A stretch of 64,000 bases of DNA, from assembly GCA_902578305.1 (NCBI GenBank), contig CACHCK010000001.1:62001-126000 (forward strand). Reading direction: 5' to 3'. This DNA is from an uncultured Pelagibacteraceae bacterium (lineage in GTDB: Bacteria; Pseudomonadota; Alphaproteobacteria; Pelagibacterales; AG-422-B15). The notes below the pieces were generated by a model. The model searched no databases. It had not been told where the DNA came from and was given only the letters and a program-made list of their open reading frames with translations. Below, piece after piece: positions 30,926 through 39,673 of the stretch; the stretch's first letter is position 1; the number at the start of each line of letters is the position of its first letter. The position numbers and the translations under genes were made by a program.

Positions 30926-31724
30926 TTTTAACGCTTTTAATTACTAAAATTAAAATTCCAGCAAGAAACATTGGTAAAGATAATACCATGCCCATTGTGA
31001 GAAAATGATATACGAGTCCCAATTGAACATCGGGCTCGCGCGTAAATTCAACGGTAAATCGAAATAATCCATAAAGCATCAGAAAGACACCTGAAATTAT
31101 TCCAGGGTTTTTAAGTTTTTTAAATTTAAAAATTAAAAAATTTAAAATTATAAATAATAAAAGTCCTTCTAAAAAAGCTTCATATAATTGACTTGGATGA
31201 CGATACTGGTTGTCAGCGTTTGGAAATTTCATTCCAATAAGAAAATTTGAAGGTCTACCAAATAATTCGCCATTAATGAAATTAGATATTCTGCCAAAAA
31301 ATATTCCAACAGGAGCTGATACACATATCAAATCGCTTATTTCAAAAAAAGTAGTTTTATAGAGCTTTGAAATTATTATGGCGGCTGTAACAATTCCAAG
31401 CAAACCTCCGTGAAAGGATAAACCTCCTTGCCAAAGATATAATATCTCAATTAGATTTTCAGAGTAATAATCATAATTATAGAAAATCACATATCCCAAT
31501 CGTGCCCCTATAATTAATCCAATTATTGAATAAAAAATCAGATCATCAATTAGTTTTTCATTGATGCTATTACTATGAGAAACTGCTTTATTTGAAGCGA
31601 GATATTTAATGTATCTCCAAGCAAATATAAATCCTACAATATAAGCAAGTGAGTACCAACGGATATCAAGAGGACCGATCGAAAAAAAAACTGGACTAAT
31701 AGATGGAAAACTAAGATAAATCAC
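30912..31724 (-). CDS. lgt: Prolipoprotein diacylglyceryl transferase
   Basis: Transfers diacylglycerol from phosphatidylglycerol to the lipobox Cys of prolipoproteins in the inner membrane. 270 residues with seven or so membrane helices. Motifs: GGLSFHGGLLGI with the essential His, and the Lgt signature GRISNFINGELFGRPSN. The start is GTG at 31724. First gene of the lgt-midA-pgeF run, divergent from the small ORF before proC. Confidence 0.95.
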   Translation of the reverse strand: MIYLSFPSISPVFFSIGPLDIRWYSLAYIVGFIFAWRYIKYLASNKAVSHSNSINEKLIDDLIFYSIIGLIIGARLGYVIFYNYDYYSENLIEILYLWQGGLSFHGGLLGIVTAAIIISKLYKTTFFEISDLICVSAPVGIFFGRISNFINGELFGRPSNFLIGMKFPNADNQYRHPSQLYEAFLEGLLLFIILNFLIFKFKKLKNPGIISGVFLMLYGLFRFTVEFTREPDVQLGLVYHFLTMGMVLSLPMFLAGILILVIKSVKNDTR

Positions 31725-31765
31725 GTTAATTTTGAATAATATTTAAAATATACTTATCACTAATT

Positions 31766-31915
31766 ATGATCACAAGGAAAGTTTTAATTAATAAATTTGT
31801 TAACTTTGTTACAAAAGGCTTTGAGATTTCGCAAGCGATCAATGATGAATACAAAACAATAAAAAAGTTTAAAAAAGATAGAAATAATGCCAAAGAAAAA
31901 AAACACTGCAAGTAG
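31766..31915 (+). CDS. Small ORF, possible UbiK-like remnant
   Basis: A 49-residue frame starts at ATG 31766 and runs 29 bases into proC in another frame. The product (MITRKVLINKFVNFVTKGFE, then ISQAINDEYKTIKKFKKDRN) is basic and helical. Alphaproteobacteria often carry a short UbiK/BMFP-family gene between lgt and proC, and residues 8-30 resemble its N-terminal amphipathic helix; the usual coiled-coil C-terminus is absent. This may be a shortened UbiK-like gene, a leader peptide coupled to proC, or chance. Confidence 0.35.
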   Translation: MITRKVLINKFVNFVTKGFEISQAINDEYKTIKKFKKDRNNAKEKKHCK

Positions 31916-32738
31916 TTTAAACAAAGAAAAATTTTTAATAATTGGCGCTGGTAATATGGGAATTGCTGTGATCAAGTCTTTATTTAACCACCGAATTTCC
32001 TCAAAAAAAATCGTGGTTATTGAAAAGAATCAGTCAAGTGAATTGAAAAAATTAAAAAGATCAAATAATTTTGAAATAAAAAATAGCATAGATAAAATTA
32101 ATAATCTTTATCAACCTACAATCACACTTATTGCTGTTAAGCCTAATCAATTAAAAACACTGAATGGATTATATAAAGATAATAGACTTGGTAATTCAAT
32201 TATAGTTTCCGTAGTTGCTGGTAAAAAAATAAAAGATTTAAATAAAGTCTTCAAAAAATCATCAGGTATTGTAAGAGCTATGACTAACACCCCTGTATCT
32301 GTTAATATGGGTACCACAATTGTATATTTTGAGAGAAAAATAAAAACGAAACAAAAAAAACCTATTTTTGATTTCATGTCCTTATTGGGGCAAGTCAGCG
32401 AAACCAAAAAAGAAGATTTAATTGATGATTTCACTGCAATTTTTGGGAGTGGTCCAGCATACATATATCTTTTTATAAATTCTCTCATTGAGATAGCTAA
32501 TAAATCGGGATTTAAAAATTCGGACAGTATGGTTTTACAGACTTTCTTAGGATCAATATTACTTTTATTAAGTGGGCAAAAAAAGCCTTCTGATTTACAG
32601 AAAAAGGTGACAAGTAAGGGAGGCACCACTGAAGCAGCGCTGAGTATTCTTGCTTCCAATAAAGGATTAAAAAGTCTTCTTACAAGAGCTGTCAACAAAG
32701 CGACAAAAAGATCTAGAGAATTGAGTAAAATTTCTTAA
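31887..32738 (+). CDS. proC: Pyrroline-5-carboxylate reductase
   Basis: Last step of proline synthesis. 283 residues with the NAD(P)-binding FLIIGAGNMGIAVIKSL (16-32), RAMTNTPVSVNMGTT, the catalytic region AIFGSGPAYIYLFINSLIE, and VTSKGGTTEAALSIL near the C-terminus. The first 14 residues are a Lys-rich extension. The start overlaps the small upstream ORF. The last four bases overlap the envZ-like gene on the other strand. Confidence 0.94.
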   Translation: MPKKKNTASSLNKEKFLIIGAGNMGIAVIKSLFNHRISSKKIVVIEKNQSSELKKLKRSNNFEIKNSIDKINNLYQPTITLIAVKPNQLKTLNGLYKDNRLGNSIIVSVVAGKKIKDLNKVFKKSSGIVRAMTNTPVSVNMGTTIVYFERKIKTKQKKPIFDFMSLLGQVSETKKEDLIDDFTAIFGSGPAYIYLFINSLIEIANKSGFKNSDSMVLQTFLGSILLLLSGQKKPSDLQKKVTSKGGTTEAALSILASNKGLKSLLTRAVNKATKRSRELSKIS

Positions 32739-34039
32739 TTTGGTATTTCAATCGCAACCTCTAAACCTCCTAAATAACTGTCGTGCAGTGATATTTTTCC
32801 ATTTATTGAATTCAATAAGGATTTAGTAGTAGCTAGACCTAATCCAGAGTTTGAGACATTCTGATTTCTACTTTGGTCTACTCTATAGAAAGGTTTAAAT
32901 ACATTATCTTTTTCACTATCAGGAATACCAATTCCATTGTCATGAATGTTTATTTTAATTAGGTTTTTGTTTATATCTGCTTTAATTATTATTTTGTCAG
33001 ATTGTACAATCGCATTATTTAATACATTTGTAATTGAACGAGAAAAAATATTCTCATTTACAAAAACTTCTTCATCATTAATGATTTCAAGGTTAATTTC
33101 ATGTTTTGTAAAATGTATATCATTCTTAATATTTATTAATGCCTCAATAGGATTAATTGTGGATTTATCTTTTGACTCATTTATAGCTGCAAAATCTAAA
33201 TATTCTACTAGCATCTCATTCATCTGATTTATTTCTAAATTTAGTTCATTTTTAATTTCATTATCTTTTATTGACTCAAGAAGTAACTTCATTCTCGTGA
33301 GAGGAGTTTTTAAGTCGTGACTCACTCCCGCCAACATAAGAGATCGTTGCTCAATTTGTCTTGATATTCGATTTTTCATTTTTAAAAACTCCAAACTTGC
33401 CTGCCTTACCTCTAGAGCACCTGATACTTTGAAATTATTTACTTCTTGTCCTTTACCAAATTGTTCCGCTGCTCTAGCTAAATTCGAAATTGGTTTAACT
33501 TGATTTTTCAAAAATAAATACGCTATCAAAATAAGGATAAATGATGAAATAATCTGCCACCCTAAAAATATATGGTTTCTAGAGGTTGTAATACGATGAA
33601 TTGGGAAGTTAAAATTTATTACTTTTTCTGAAGTGCTTATCATAACATCGACTGTTTCGTTATCTTGTTCAATGACAAAAAATTTATGTTTAATTCTGGT
33701 ACTCAATTCATTTTTTAGACTGACAAGTACTTGATTATCGTTTTGTTTGGCTTTTAACTGTTCCAAATCATATTCAATCAATTCTTGGATATTCATAAGA
33801 AAATAATCACCAAATTGACTTTTGGCTTGATACTGATCTAACCTGATTTCACTTGAGAGCATTCTGTCAGAAATTAATTCTATTTCCATAGCAACAGATC
33901 TTGATAGGCGGTTGAGTGTGCGTTCCCACAAACTATTATAGTAATAAGATAGAATTATTAATTGAAACATAACTATTGGGAACAAAACAATTAACACTGT
34001 TCTTCCTAAAAGACTGGTTGGTAGAATTTTTTTAATCAT
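32735..34039 (-). CDS. Sensor histidine kinase, EnvZ-like
   Basis: 434 residues. Two membrane helices (about 12-33 and 160-177) bracket a 125-residue periplasmic domain; a HAMP domain follows, then the dimerisation box with His241 in GVSHDLKTPLTRMK and the ATPase motifs NNAIVQSD, DNGIGIPDSE, PFYRVDQS and GLGLATTKSL. The HDLKTPLTR box matches EnvZ-type kinases. The paired regulator starts upstream and the two genes abut (stop and start at 34040/34039). In alphaproteobacteria this pair lies beside ilvE; the signal is not known to me. Confidence 0.92.
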   Translation of the reverse strand: MIKKILPTSLLGRTVLIVLFPIVMFQLIILSYYYNSLWERTLNRLSRSVAMEIELISDRMLSSEIRLDQYQAKSQFGDYFLMNIQELIEYDLEQLKAKQNDNQVLVSLKNELSTRIKHKFFVIEQDNETVDVMISTSEKVINFNFPIHRITTSRNHIFLGWQIISSFILILIAYLFLKNQVKPISNLARAAEQFGKGQEVNNFKVSGALEVRQASLEFLKMKNRISRQIEQRSLMLAGVSHDLKTPLTRMKLLLESIKDNEIKNELNLEINQMNEMLVEYLDFAAINESKDKSTINPIEALINIKNDIHFTKHEINLEIINDEEVFVNENIFSRSITNVLNNAIVQSDKIIIKADINKNLIKINIHDNGIGIPDSEKDNVFKPFYRVDQSRNQNVSNSGLGLATTKSLLNSINGKISLHDSYLGGLEVAIEIPN

Positions 34040-34717
34040 TTACTCAATCCATAGTTCATAACCAGAACCTCTTTTAGTTTTAAGAAATTTTGGAATCTTG
34101 GGGTCTTTTTCAATTTTTTTTCTTAGTCTATTTATACACACGTCCAATGTTCTTTCTTGATTAAAATTAAGTGAAGTAATTAGCTCCTCTCTAGAAAATG
34201 ACTTACCAGGAAATTTTGATAATATTCGCAATATTTTTAATTCGTTCTCATTAAGAGACAGTTCAGTTGATTTTCCCTTGATCACGCCACTTTTTAAATC
34301 AACTATAATATTATCAAGTTGTATTTGTTTAGTTTCTTTTTTTATAGAGGTTTTATTTAAGATATTATTTATGCGTAAAAGTAATTCTTTTGGTTCAAAA
34401 GGTTTTCCCAAATAATCATCTGCTCCAATTTCTAAACCATGGACCCTGTCTTCAGTCTCTCCCATTGCAGTTAGATGGATTATAGGTATTAGGGATTTTT
34501 CACGAATTTCTTTTGTTAATTCATAACCATTTTGTCCTGGCATCATTATGTCAATAACAAGTAAATCAAATGTAATATATTTTAGTATCTCTTTTGCTTC
34601 AGCGGCATTACTTGCTGTTGATACAAGGTACTTATTGTCTACTAAAAATGTCTTTAATAATTCTCTAATCTTATCATCATCATCAACTAAAAGAATATGT
34701 AGATTATTTTCATTCAT
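34040..34717 (-). CDS. OmpR-family response regulator
   Basis: 225 residues from the ATG at 34717. The receiver domain has the acidic pocket Asp12/Asp13, the phospho-acceptor Asp56 in LLVIDIMMPGQNG and Lys in GADDYLGKPFEP. The C-terminal winged helix shows LSLNENELKILRIL and RTLDVCINRLRKKIEKDP. It starts on the stop of the MarR gene (TGATG overlap) and is followed directly by its kinase, so the three genes form one operon. Confidence 0.93.
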   Translation of the reverse strand: MNENNLHILLVDDDDKIRELLKTFLVDNKYLVSTASNAAEAKEILKYITFDLLVIDIMMPGQNGYELTKEIREKSLIPIIHLTAMGETEDRVHGLEIGADDYLGKPFEPKELLLRINNILNKTSIKKETKQIQLDNIIVDLKSGVIKGKSTELSLNENELKILRILSKFPGKSFSREELITSLNFNQERTLDVCINRLRKKIEKDPKIPKFLKTKRGSGYELWIE

Positions 34718-35187
34718 CAATGTTCCTCTATAAATGAATTTATTACTTGATTAAATCCTTGCACTGAACCAGCCCCAGACTTTACATAGGCTTTTGAAAG
34801 TGAATTGATAATGGGTTTTATTGCCTCGTTTAAAGCCTTGTTAGCATTATCTGTCATAAATAAATTTTTTTTTCTTGCATCATCGTTGTTTATTTTTTGA
34901 ATAATTAAGTTTTCTTTGATTAGAACTCTGAGTACACGATTAAGGCTTTGTTTCCTTATATCCAATTTCTTCAGTAGTTCATTAAATGTTATTCCAGGCT
35001 TAATATTAATTATCAAAAGACATCTAATATCGGCTATGCCCAATTTTTTATCATCAAGGCTTGCTAAAATTTCTTTTTCAAGAATTTTTGCAACTTCAAA
35101 AAAACTATTTAATGAATTTTTGATTCTGTCTTCACGCAGATAAAGTAGAGATGCAGATTTATTTGATATTGTATTTAAGTCAGCCAC
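34717..35187 (-). CDS. MarR-family transcriptional regulator
   Basis: 156 residues if GTG at 35187 is used, giving an N-terminus (MADLNTISNKSASLLYLREDRI) that fits the alphaproteobacterial relatives, which have LYLRE near the start; a TTG at 35223 would add 12 poor residues. The winged helix is seen in TFNELLKKLDIRKQSLNRVLRVLIKENLI and the wing in DDARKKNLFMTD. It heads the MarR-OmpR-EnvZ operon and is divergent from the branched-chain aminotransferase (81 bases), which it may regulate. That is inference from position. Confidence 0.87.
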   Translation of the reverse strand: MADLNTISNKSASLLYLREDRIKNSLNSFFEVAKILEKEILASLDDKKLGIADIRCLLIINIKPGITFNELLKKLDIRKQSLNRVLRVLIKENLIIQKINNDDARKKNLFMTDNANKALNEAIKPIINSLSKAYVKSGAGSVQGFNQVINSFIEEH

Positions 35188-35268
35188 TATGACATAATAA
35201 TCTGAAAAATATATATTAATCAAGCCATTTATCTGTTATTAAACTTTTAATTTATTAGAGTAATTTAT

Positions 35269-36150
35269 ATGGAAATAGTACCATTTGATAATCGAGAAGG
35301 TTTTATTTGGATGAACGGAGAGTTTATCAAATGGAATGATGCAAAATGTCATGTTATTACTCAGGGTCTTCACTATGCCAGCGCTGTGTTTGAAGGGGAA
35401 AGAGCCTATAAAGGGAAGATTTTTAAATCTGAAGAACACACAAAAAGGCTATTTAGATCAGCGGAAATTGTAGGCATAAAAATTCCTTATAGTCAGTCTC
35501 AAATTAATGAGGCCAAAGATGAACTCATTAAAAAAATGAATTTTGAAGATTGTTATGTTAGGCCAATTGCATGGAGAGGGTCTCAGCAAATGGGAATTTC
35601 AACTGCTAAATCTGATATTAATGTTGCAATTGCAGTGTGGAATGATTGGGCATCATATTTTAAGATCGAAGATCGAAAAGCTGGCCTACGATTAATAACT
35701 TCACCATGGAAACGGCCATCACCTGATACGGCACCATGTGAAGCAAAAGCATCTGGTCCTTACGTTATTTGTACAATGTCAAAAGAATTTGCGGAGGAAA
35801 AAGGATACCATGATGCCCTAATGTTGGACTATAGGGGCTATGTTGCTGAAGGTACTGGAGCAAATATTTTCTTTATTAAAGGAAAAGAAATTCATACTCC
35901 TATTCCTGATTGTTTTCTTAATGGTATAACTAGGCAAACTGTTATTGAAATGGTTAAAGAACAAGGCTTTAATATTACCGAGCGTCATATAAAGCCAGAA
36001 GAAATTAGTAATTTTGATGAGGCCTTTCTAACAGGCACCGCGGCAGAGATTACTCCAATTCAGTCTATTGACGATATTAAATTCAATACTGGAGACAATA
36101 CCCAAAATTTTAAGTTTATGCAGGATTATCACGAAATCGTGAGATCTTAA
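35269..36150 (+). CDS. ilvE: Branched-chain amino acid aminotransferase
   Basis: PLP enzyme of fold type IV interconverting Leu, Ile and Val with their keto acids. 293 residues; the PLP Lys is Lys160 in APCEAKASGPYV. Other class IV motifs are HYASAVFEGERAY, YVRPIAWRG, EGTGANIFFIKG and FLNGITRQTVIEM. D-amino-acid or 4-amino-4-deoxychorismate relatives share the fold, but length and motifs favour IlvE. It ends one base before the pgsA stop on the other strand. Confidence 0.92.
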   Translation: MEIVPFDNREGFIWMNGEFIKWNDAKCHVITQGLHYASAVFEGERAYKGKIFKSEEHTKRLFRSAEIVGIKIPYSQSQINEAKDELIKKMNFEDCYVRPIAWRGSQQMGISTAKSDINVAIAVWNDWASYFKIEDRKAGLRLITSPWKRPSPDTAPCEAKASGPYVICTMSKEFAEEKGYHDALMLDYRGYVAEGTGANIFFIKGKEIHTPIPDCFLNGITRQTVIEMVKEQGFNITERHIKPEEISNFDEAFLTGTAAEITPIQSIDDIKFNTGDNTQNFKFMQDYHEIVRS

Positions 36151-36151
36151 C

Positions 36152-36694
36152 TTAAAATATACTTTTGTAGTATTGATAGGCGCTGATCAGCGTAATTATA
36201 GTTGACAGCCAGAACAGATAAATACCTATGTTTAATAAAGGCTGTAAATCTATGTAGATGCTTCCTATTAAGATCAAAAATAAACTCAAAATTTGAAAAG
36301 CAGTTTTATATTTTCCTAATATAGAAACATCTATTTTTTTTACTTCTGGTAAATTAGATGCATACTCTCTCAGACCAGAGATAAAAATTTCTCTAAATAT
36401 TATTAAGTATGCTGGAATTAAATTTATCTCATTAATATAGTCATTATAGATAAATGTAATTATTAACAGTACGACAAATAGCTTATCTGCAATAGGATCT
36501 AACATTTTACCAAATTCAGATGTACTATTCGTTTTTCTTGCAATTAACCCATCAAAATAATCTGACAATGCAATAACAATAAACAAAATAAGAATTGCCA
36601 AATTAAATGAGCTATCACTATCTATGATTAAATATATTAATAATGGTAATAAAAAAATTCTAAGAAGAGTGAGAAAATTTGGTAACTTAGACAT
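36152..36694 (-). CDS. pgsA: CDP-diacylglycerol-glycerol-3-phosphate phosphatidyltransferase
   Basis: Commits CDP-diacylglycerol to phosphatidylglycerol in the inner membrane. 180 residues with four to six membrane helices and the CDP-alcohol phosphotransferase signature D-x2-DG-x2-AR...G-x3-D-x3-D, read here as SDYFDGLIARKTNSTSEFGKMLDPIADK. The N-terminus LPNFLTLLRIFLLP is typical of PgsA. It overlaps the uvrC stop by one base. PG also supplies the substrate for Lgt in this window. Confidence 0.94.
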   Translation of the reverse strand: MSKLPNFLTLLRIFLLPLLIYLIIDSDSSFNLAILILFIVIALSDYFDGLIARKTNSTSEFGKMLDPIADKLFVVLLIITFIYNDYINEINLIPAYLIIFREIFISGLREYASNLPEVKKIDVSILGKYKTAFQILSLFLILIGSIYIDLQPLLNIGIYLFWLSTIITLISAYQYYKSIF

Positions 36695-38526
36695 TATCCA
36701 TTAAAATATGCATATATTTTTTCTGAAAGCAACTTACTAATTCCTCTAACTTTCATCATATCCTGAGCTGAGGCATTTTTAATATTTTTAACTGATCCAA
36801 AATGATTTAAAAGTAATTTTCTTCTGCTTCGTCCCAAACCTTCTATTGGTTCTAATTCTGAGGCATGCATTTCCCTCTTTCTTTTCGCTTTATGTGCCCC
36901 GATTGCGTAGCGATGTGACTCATCCCTAATTCTCTGAATAAAGAAAAAGGAGGGAGTATTTTTATCGATAAAGTTTTTTTTATTTTTATATATTATTTGA
37001 TCTAATGACTCTTTTCTTCCCTCACCCTTAAATATTGATATTAGTTCCATTTCATTTAATCCTTTAGTTTCTAAGATTTCTTTAGCTAAATCGTAGTGGC
37101 CTTTACCTCCATCAATAACCAATAAATCAGGCAATTTTTCATATTTTTTAGAATTTTTGATTGCTTCTTTTGAAAATCTTCTTTCAAGGACGTGTCTCAT
37201 CATTCCGTAATCATCACCAAGTTTTACTTTTGATGAGTCTATATTAAATTTTCTGTATGATTTTTTTTCAAACCCTTCTTCAGAGTAAACAATCATTGCA
37301 CCAACTGCATTTTTGCCCGATAGATGACTGTTGTCATAGGCTTCAACTCTTTTTATTTTTTTAGTGATATTGAGTACTTTTGAAAGTTGGCTCAGATTCT
37401 CTTTGTCAGAGTGAGACTGTGCAATGTGATTTTTAAGTGCTAGTTCTGAGTTTCTACTCGCATAATTCACTATATCTAATTTTTTTCCTTTTTTAGGGAC
37501 AAAAAAAGATGTCTTGTAATTATAAATGGATTTAAGAGATGTTTGGATAAGAGATGAATTTTTTATAGGTAAGTTTAACAATACATTTTTTGGAGGGGAA
37601 TATCTTGTATAGAAATCAACAATAAAACGCTCTAGGATCTCATAAGTTTCTACTTCATCGCTGTGTTTTGGAAAATAAGATCTATTTCCCCAATTTTGAC
37701 CTGATCTATAAATAAATACTTGAACACATGATTTATTACCTTTTCTTGAAATTGAAATCACGTCAGTATTTTTTACATCGTAAAGATTTATGTTTTGCTG
37801 ACTTTGAATCTGGGTTAGAGCAACTATCTTATCTCTATAGCTAGCTGCTTTTTCATAATTAAGACTTTTACTTTCTTCATCCATTTTAGAAGATAACTCC
37901 TCTTGTAAATTGCTATGTTGACCTGAAAGAAAGTGCTCAGCATTCTTAACACTTTGTAAATAATCTTTTTTACTTAATGTATAATCAACACAGGGACCAC
38001 TACACCTTTCAATTTGATAAAGAAGACATGGTTTAGATCTATTTTCAAAAATAGTATCATCGCACGACCTTAGTAGAAAAACTTTCTGTAATATTTTCAG
38101 AGTATAATTTAGTGAATTAATTGTTGCGAAAGGACCAAAATATTTTCCTTTATATTTTTGTTTTCCTCTATGTTTTGAAATTTGTGGAAATTCTTGTTCA
38201 TGATTAATAAAAATATAAGGAAATGATTTATCATCTCGTAAAAGTATATTGAAAGGAGGTTTAAGTTTTTTTATTAAGTTTGCCTCAAGCAACAAAGCTT
38301 CTTTTTCTGTCTCAGTAATAATTACTTCAATATTTGATATTCTACTAACCATCCTTCTGATTCGATTTGAGAGATTGTTAGTGTTTAGATAGCTTTTAAG
38401 TCTATTTTGGAGATTTTTTGCTTTGCCAACATACATAATCTCTTCTTTTTCATTAAGCATTTTATAAATACCGGACGAAGAGGGGGATTGGTCAATTATT
38501 TCTTTAATATTCTCAAGATTATTCAT
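36694..38526 (-). CDS. uvrC: Excinuclease ABC subunit C
   Basis: Makes both incisions in nucleotide-excision repair. 610 residues: the GIY-YIG nuclease domain (SSGIYKMLNEKEEIMYVGKA, residues 16-35), a Cys-rich stretch (KPCLLYQIERCSGPC), a UvrB-binding UVR motif near 205-235, the RNase H-like endonuclease domain with AYDNSHLSGKNAVGAMIV and LLVIDGGKGH, and C-terminal helix-hairpin-helix repeats. Its pgsA neighbour is a common pairing. The uvrB gene lies four genes upstream on the same strand. Confidence 0.96.
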   Translation of the reverse strand: MNNLENIKEIIDQSPSSSGIYKMLNEKEEIMYVGKAKNLQNRLKSYLNTNNLSNRIRRMVSRISNIEVIITETEKEALLLEANLIKKLKPPFNILLRDDKSFPYIFINHEQEFPQISKHRGKQKYKGKYFGPFATINSLNYTLKILQKVFLLRSCDDTIFENRSKPCLLYQIERCSGPCVDYTLSKKDYLQSVKNAEHFLSGQHSNLQEELSSKMDEESKSLNYEKAASYRDKIVALTQIQSQQNINLYDVKNTDVISISRKGNKSCVQVFIYRSGQNWGNRSYFPKHSDEVETYEILERFIVDFYTRYSPPKNVLLNLPIKNSSLIQTSLKSIYNYKTSFFVPKKGKKLDIVNYASRNSELALKNHIAQSHSDKENLSQLSKVLNITKKIKRVEAYDNSHLSGKNAVGAMIVYSEEGFEKKSYRKFNIDSSKVKLGDDYGMMRHVLERRFSKEAIKNSKKYEKLPDLLVIDGGKGHYDLAKEILETKGLNEMELISIFKGEGRKESLDQIIYKNKKNFIDKNTPSFFFIQRIRDESHRYAIGAHKAKRKREMHASELEPIEGLGRSRRKLLLNHFGSVKNIKNASAQDMMKVRGISKLLSEKIYAYFNG

Positions 38527-38954
38527 TATTCTGAACGAGAGCGTTCAACTTCGATGCCTGCGCTTTCAGCTTCTTGAATTGCATCAAGTTTTTCAAGTCT
38601 TATCTTCATAGTTTGAATTCTTTTGTTTTTAAAACACTCCTGAAATATTTTTTCAGCAAGTTTTTCTAGTAAAATTGTATGACCAGATTTAATAATTTTT
38701 TTAATTTTTTTTGAAATCTGATTATAACAAACAACACTGTACAATTTATCATCATTTATTTTTTTTGGATTTTTAACTTTAGCAATTATGTTTATACGGA
38801 GTGGTTGGCTCTTTATTTTCTCGTGTTTGTATACTCCAATGTTTGCATCGATCATAAAATCATTTAAAAAGATTAAATCGTATCCAGAATTTGGATTGAT
38901 CAAATCTGTTTCTGACCTTAATTCACTTAATTTAAGAATATTCCTTGCTGTCAT
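38526..38954 (-). CDS. folB: Dihydroneopterin aldolase family protein
   Basis: Likely folate-pathway enzyme or epimerase. 142 residues containing the FolB-type core FLNDFMIDANIGVYKHEKIKSQPLRINI, ILLEKLAEKIFQECF, and the closing KIRLEKLDAIQEAESAGIEV. The N-terminal 25 residues are an extension. The active-site Glu/Lys pattern is only partly clear. It overlaps the SDR gene by four bases and the uvrC start by one base; SDR-FolB pairing suggests pterin chemistry. Confidence 0.82.
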   Translation of the reverse strand: MTARNILKLSELRSETDLINPNSGYDLIFLNDFMIDANIGVYKHEKIKSQPLRINIIAKVKNPKKINDDKLYSVVCYNQISKKIKKIIKSGHTILLEKLAEKIFQECFKNKRIQTMKIRLEKLDAIQEAESAGIEVERSRSE

Positions 38955-39673
38955 GATAAATGTTCCCCACCATCTACAGCTATAAATTGACCTGTAATTG
39001 ATTTTGATTCAAGCAGAAATTTAACTGTTTTGGCAATCTCCTCAGGCGGTGAACCTATTTTAAGTAGAGTATTTTTGATCGATTGATCAAAATGTTTTTT
39101 TGATTGATGAATATTTTTAAGTGTCGGACCTGGACCAATCGCATTAACCCTAATGTTAGGAGCAAATGATTTTGCCATGATTGTAGTTGCAGATAGTAAA
39201 GCAGATTTTGAAATGGAGTAGGAAAAGAACGATGTATCTGGATTGACTACATTTTGATCCAATATATTTATGATATGCCCTAAGCTCTTTTTTGGAAGTT
39301 GTTTATTAAATTCTTTAGATATTATTAGAGGGGCGTATAAGTTTATATTCATATGATCATACCAAAGTTTATCTTTTAAATTTTCTATATTATCATTGAT
39401 GAATAAGGAGGCATTATTAACAATTGCATTTATTGGTCCAAAGAATTTTTTACTTCTTTTAATTATATTTTTAACATCAGATATTTTAGACAAATCAGTT
39501 TTCACTATTTCGCAATCGCGCCCTTGACCATTAATAATATTTTTCAATTCTCTGGCTGCTTTTGAAGACTTATTATAGTGTATTATAAAATTATAATTAG
39601 AATCTTTGAGAAATAGTGCAATTGATCTACCAATTCTTTGGGAACCGCCTGTAATTAATATTGTTTTTTTCAT
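38951..39673 (-). CDS. Short-chain dehydrogenase, possibly a pteridine reductase (FolM-like)
   Basis: 240 residues with the NADP-binding Rossmann motif ILITGGSQRIGRSIA (residues 5-19), NNASLF, and a Tyr/Lys pair in YSISKSALLSAT. The GGSQRIGRSIA start, the catalytic region and the adjacent FolB gene resemble alphaproteobacterial FolM / pteridine-reductase-like SDRs, which can take the place of classical dihydrofolate reductase. That function is inference. It overlaps folB and the exchanger gene by four bases each. Confidence 0.8.
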   Translation of the reverse strand: MKKTILITGGSQRIGRSIALFLKDSNYNFIIHYNKSSKAARELKNIINGQGRDCEIVKTDLSKISDVKNIIKRSKKFFGPINAIVNNASLFINDNIENLKDKLWYDHMNINLYAPLIISKEFNKQLPKKSLGHIINILDQNVVNPDTSFFSYSISKSALLSATTIMAKSFAPNIRVNAIGPGPTLKNIHQSKKHFDQSIKNTLLKIGSPPEEIAKTVKFLLESKSITGQFIAVDGGEHLS

